35,108 bases of DNA from Candidatus Latescibacterota bacterium (GTDB taxonomy: Bacteria > Latescibacterota > UBA2968 > UBA8231). Position 1 is the stretch's first letter, and every line of letters begins with the position of its first letter. The position numbers and the translations under genes were made by a program. Positions 32,353-35,108 of this stretch are shown piece after piece. The stretch is from assembly GCA_022826515.1 (NCBI GenBank), contig JAJDUT010000059.1, positions 1 through 35,108 on the forward strand, in the 5' to 3' direction. The notes beneath the pieces were generated by a model that saw nothing but the letters and a program-made list of their open reading frames with translations, searched no databases and was not told where the DNA came from.

Positions 32353-34293
32353 TCACATGTAGGTTATGACATTGCCGCTCCCGCCCAGCAGCGTATCGAT
32401 GATGGCCCAGAAGGCGGCGACGGAGACTTCGCCTAAGATCAAGCCCAAGAAAAAGGGCTTTAAAACGCGGTAGAGCTTGGGACCGCCAAAGTGCAGAATC
32501 GTCAATTTGCACAGCCAAGCGAGCATGGCGGCAAACCATATCTCGCTGGTGAGCCAGCCAATGGCCAAAGGAAAGCCCAAAGGGTGGAACGGCCACCAGT
32601 ACCAGCGCTTCTGAGCGACCATCAGAAAAGCCTCGAAGGCAGCGCCGCCGCCAGTGAAGATCCAACCGCGCACATCCACCTCCCGGGGATTGTGCACCAG
32701 CGACAACCACAGGTCCCAGTTGCCGCCAAAGCCGGCATAGGATCCTAGGTTGATGCCGCCATAGGTGTACCCTAGGTGCAAATTCATCATCGTCCCGCCG
32801 ATCATACTGCACACCAGAGCCAGCAGCAGGCCCAGCAAAAGGCGCCTTTTCGAACCGCGGACCGATTCGGCCAGCTTGAGCGCGTTGGCGCAGGCGAGCA
32901 TGGGGAAGAGGCGCATTTCCGCCTGCCACACCATAGTGAAGCACAGGGCTACCATGCCTTTGGCACCCAGAATCGAAGTGCCTAGTCCTGAAATAATGAA
33001 ATAAGGTGCCACTAGCGGGGGCCGAGCCGTGGGTACGCCACCGGCCGAGACGACCCGGGTGATGAGAATGTAGTAGATCAGGCAAATAAAGAGAAAAACG
33101 GGAATGACGACGGGGGGAAGCCCCGAGCGCCACAGCCAGAAACAGACAAAGAGCAAACTGGCGATCAGGCCCAAAAAAGCCAAGCGGTAGGACATCAACT
33201 CTTCGCTGTCGTCGACGCCACTGGCCGGCCGCCAAGCCGTGGCTACCACATCCCGCAAGTGGTGCCTGGCCGTCCACAAGCCAAAGAGTACGAAGACTAT
33301 GCTAGCGCCTACGGCCTGATGGGTCAGATCTGCCAACTGGGAGTACTCGTACTGACTCAGTTGCTCGGTGCTGTGAATGCCCAAGGTGCGGAAGAGTCCA
33401 TCTTGGAACTTGCCTATTAAAAAAAAGAACCAGATGCTGAGGGAAATATTCAGATCGACCAAATAGAAAAACCCGAGCCAGGCGTAACTGAGCGCCAAGC
33501 CTTCTCCCCAGGTGTTGATATCGCGAAACCAGTGAATCCAGGCGATGTAAAAGGGAAACTCAGGCACAACCGGCAGGTAGTGGTTTAACCCCGAAAAACT
33601 GAATAGAATGAAAGGCACGGCAAAGCCGAGCCACATTAATTTTTTTTTAAAAAAGGGTGCTATCTGCCCCGGACTCGTGCCTTCGATCATCTGCAGGGGC
33701 AGTTGCGTCATAGGATAACTGAGACGCTCGTGGACCGACCACTGACGATGTAGAATAGTGGCCATGCATATCATCATAAAGCTCAAGCACAAAAAGAAAG
33801 CAAACCAGTGCGACAGGGGTTCGATCCACGCGGCCCAGGGTATGGATTGGCCGCTTGGCAATCCCTCGTAGAGTGCAAAAATGGCCTGTTCATCTTGGGG
33901 TACCATCCAGTCGGGGATATAAGGCAGATAAACTTCGGCGAAATTGTTCTCCGGCGAGGCCATGTAGTAGGGGCCAGAAATCATGCCGATCAGGTAGTTA
34001 AGGAAGTTGTAGGTCGGCAGGGTTACCGCCATCAGCAGCATGGAGTAAACGAGGATGAGGTCGGCCCGGCCTAGGGCAAACTGACGCTTAATCAGCCCGA
34101 GGACGACGTTGACGAAGAGGGTGAGCACAAAAAAGAAAAAGATGGCCCCAGGCGACGAACTGTTGATACCCATGGAGGAGGCCTGAAGCATAAAGACAAC
34201 AAAGGGCGCGCAGAGGCTGACTAGCAGTGAGAAGATGGCCCCGACGACGATGCCTTTGAAGGTGAACGGGGATTTAACGGGTTCAGGTGGCAT
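32353..34293 (-). CDS. Polytopic membrane protein of DUF6784/DUF6785 (OPT-like) type
   Basis: A 646-residue protein with about 14 hydrophobic segments, for example IVVGAIFSLLVSLCAPFVVF at about 13-32 and AIFFFFVLTLFVNVVLGLI. VHERLSYPMTQLPLQMIEG and the final LGGSGNVITYM are typical of the DUF6785 group found in Latescibacteria, Poribacteria and Planctomycetes; the fold resembles oligopeptide transporters. The transported compound is unknown. ATG 34291-34293 is preferred. The frame extends 12 codons further to ATG 34327, but those codons overlap the coding remnant of an amidohydrolase in another frame, and the upper ATG has its AGAGG directly adjacent with no spacing. It converges with the second dioxygenase. 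Confidence 0.8.
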   Translation of the reverse strand: MPPEPVKSPFTFKGIVVGAIFSLLVSLCAPFVVFMLQASSMGINSSSPGAIFFFFVLTLFVNVVLGLIKRQFALGRADLILVYSMLLMAVTLPTYNFLNYLIGMISGPYYMASPENNFAEVYLPYIPDWMVPQDEQAIFALYEGLPSGQSIPWAAWIEPLSHWFAFFLCLSFMMICMATILHRQWSVHERLSYPMTQLPLQMIEGTSPGQIAPFFKKKLMWLGFAVPFILFSFSGLNHYLPVVPEFPFYIAWIHWFRDINTWGEGLALSYAWLGFFYLVDLNISLSIWFFFLIGKFQDGLFRTLGIHSTEQLSQYEYSQLADLTHQAVGASIVFVLFGLWTARHHLRDVVATAWRPASGVDDSEELMSYRLAFLGLIASLLFVCFWLWRSGLPPVVIPVFLFICLIYYILITRVVSAGGVPTARPPLVAPYFIISGLGTSILGAKGMVALCFTMVWQAEMRLFPMLACANALKLAESVRGSKRRLLLGLLLALVCSMIGGTMMNLHLGYTYGGINLGSYAGFGGNWDLWLSLVHNPREVDVRGWIFTGGGAAFEAFLMVAQKRWYWWPFHPLGFPLAIGWLTSEIWFAAMLAWLCKLTILHFGGPKLYRVLKPFFLGLILGEVSVAAFWAIIDTLLGGSGNVITYM

Positions 34294-34309
34294 GGGTGAG
34301 GTGGACCGG

Positions 34310-34402
34310 CTACCGGTAAATGGGCCCATCCTCTTTATTGGGCCAAGGCACTCCCTGCGGGCGATGGGGATCGTAGAAATGGGTATGAGCGTCGATGATC
34401 AC
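34310..34402 (-). pseudogene. Truncated amidohydrolase N-terminus
   Basis: GTG 34400-34402 opens a 30-codon frame starting VIIDAHTHFYDPHRPQGVPW and ending DGPIYR, then TAG 34310-34312. The H-T-H metal motif followed by F-Y-D-P-x-R-P-Q-G-V-P-W is the start of the TIM-barrel amidohydrolase (Amidohydro_2, lactonase-like) family. The rest of the gene, about 250 residues, is missing; the sequence runs straight into the membrane protein gene. GGGAGCC lies about eight bases before the GTG. Confidence 0.65.
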
Positions 34403-34482
34403 TAATAGGCTCCCAACGCCATCTGATTGTCGATTCGATAGAACAGAGCTATTTTTCGATTGGGCAAGGAGGAGTTGAACTC

Positions 34483-34947
34483 ATGAAAGATGGAAAACTG
34501 CACGGAAAGAGGATCGAGTATTACGAGCGCGGGAAGATACGCAAAGAAGGCACATACGACAACGGCCATGAGGACGGACAATGGGTCGTCTATTACGCCG
34601 ATGGCGGGGTAGAGTACAAAGGGGAATACAAAAACGGGAAAAAACACGGTAAATGGGTTGGATATTTCGCTAGCGGTGAGTTGCGCTACGAGGGCCGCTT
34701 TGAGGATGATAAAAGCGAGGGAAGATGGGTTGAGTATTACAGAAATGGAAAGGTAAAAGAAGAGATAAACTATAATAACGGGCTATTTGACGGGAAGTGG
34801 ACTTATGTGGACGAGAACGGACAACTAAGAGGGGAAGGCACTTTTGCCATGGGAAGTGGGAAGTGGGTCGAATTTGACCCAACCGGGAAAAAGACCCAGG
34901 AGAGATTCTATAGAAACGGAGCGTATATCAAGACCGTATCTGCGTAG
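34483..34947 (+). CDS. MORN-variant repeat protein (YwqK-like)
   Basis: A 154-residue protein made almost wholly of six repeats of about 23 residues: G-x-x-x-G-x-W-x-x-Y-Y-x-x-G-x-x-x-x-E-G-x-Y-x-N-G. Examples are HEDGQWVVYYADGGVEYKGEY and KKHGKWVGYFASGELRYEGRF. This is the MORN-variant pattern (PF07661 type) found in YwqK-family proteins, sometimes annotated as antitoxins. ATG 34483 has a strong AAGGAGGAG eight bases upstream. It begins directly inside a repeat and lacks the N-terminal extension or signal peptide that many relatives have. The base composition is more A-rich than its neighbours, so transfer is possible. No partner toxin is seen in the window. Confidence 0.8.
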   Translation: MKDGKLHGKRIEYYERGKIRKEGTYDNGHEDGQWVVYYADGGVEYKGEYKNGKKHGKWVGYFASGELRYEGRFEDDKSEGRWVEYYRNGKVKEEINYNNGLFDGKWTYVDENGQLRGEGTFAMGSGKWVEFDPTGKKTQERFYRNGAYIKTVSA

Positions 34948-34994
34948 GTGAAGCCCTATAGAAAAACCGCTAAGTACACGACAGTAATCTAAGT

Positions 34995-35073
34995 TGTGGT
35001 ACGGCCCTGCTTTAGGTTTTATTTGTAATCGCTCAAGATTGCATCTAAATCCTAAATACAGGAGCCGCACCAT
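34995..35073. promoter_or_regulatory. Imperfect inverted repeat covering the ribosome-binding site of the last gene
   Basis: The left arm (34995-35019) has TGGT, CGGC, CCTG, TTTAGG and TTT blocks. The right arm (35047-35073) has the complements in reverse order, with one- or two-base offsets. In a transcript that includes both arms, the CAGGAG site (35059-35064) and the ATG (35072-35074) would be in the right-hand strand of the stem. It could be a translational hairpin or the end of a mobile element. Confidence 0.4.
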
Positions 35074-35108
35074 GCTTATTCATATGCTAAAGAAAGCCCT
35101 CATGCAAG
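35072..35108 (+). CDS. Start of an unidentified protein (runs off the window)
   Basis: ATG 35072-35074 is preceded by GGAG at 35061-35064, seven bases away. The frame MLIHMLKKALMQ is open to the window edge. Twelve residues are too few to name a family. Confidence 0.45.
   Translation, partial: MLIHMLKKALMQ

Noticed and set aside
34402..34647. 81-codon minus-strand frame over the MORN-variant gene
   Set aside because: It is hydrophobic only because it is antisense to the repetitive gene, which has a strong ribosome-binding site and clear repeats.

Overview
The window looks like a chromosomal segment of an uncultured Gram-negative bacterium of the FCB superphylum, most like Latescibacterota (WS3) or Poribacteria-type genomes. 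The grounds are family content, not a marker gene. It holds lipoproteins with lipobox signals, putative outer-membrane beta-barrels, C-terminal FlgD/CHU_C-like Ig domains with a TPNGD-x-[IV]ND motif, an ASPIC/UnbV (CRTAC1) protein, phytanoyl-CoA dioxygenase relatives, a DUF6785-type membrane protein and a CBM9-like secreted protein. No rRNA, tRNA or CRISPR array was seen, and the phylum assignment is inference.

Layout. 1-257: C-terminal end of an IS110-type transposase, then a short hairpin and a 30-bp perfect palindrome. 258-3346 (minus): three-gene operon of a DegT/StrS aminotransferase, an isochorismatase-fold hydrolase and a polysaccharide deacetylase. 3475-4314 (minus): TPR lipoprotein, divergent from 4503-8687 (plus), which holds a pentapeptide-repeat membrane protein, a CRTAC1-like lipoprotein and an aldo/keto reductase. 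8691-14480: a membrane-embedded MFS/spermidine-synthase-like protein (plus) bracketed by two parvulin-type (SurA/PpiC) lipoproteins (minus). 14568-15432 (minus): PIN toxin and RHH antitoxin. 15592-16356 (minus): UPF0317/DUF1445 protein. 16564-29491 (minus): a five-gene surface locus. 29731-30648 (plus): CBM9-like secreted protein. 30767-32347 (plus): two phytanoyl-CoA dioxygenase paralogues. 32353-34402 (minus): DUF6785-type membrane protein and an amidohydrolase remnant. 34483-34947 (plus): MORN-variant repeat protein. 35072-end: start of a gene behind an imperfect inverted repeat.

The most interesting part is the 13-kb surface locus. Three secreted proteins with discoidin-like domains end in the same Ig-like domain and the same terminal V-x-V-[AV]-Y. 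They sit with two tandem paralogous large proteins that look like outer-membrane beta-barrels carrying Asp/Asn-rich Ca-binding-like loops. I read it as a candidate surface-assembly or substrate-binding system that I cannot match to a named one. A direct-repeat element with a MITE-like full copy brackets the last gene.

A second theme is enzyme-fold proteins without canonical catalytic residues: the cysteine hydrolase, the aldo/keto reductase and the first dioxygenase paralogue. The two parvulin lipoproteins could serve as periplasmic chaperones for the exported proteins, but that is inference.
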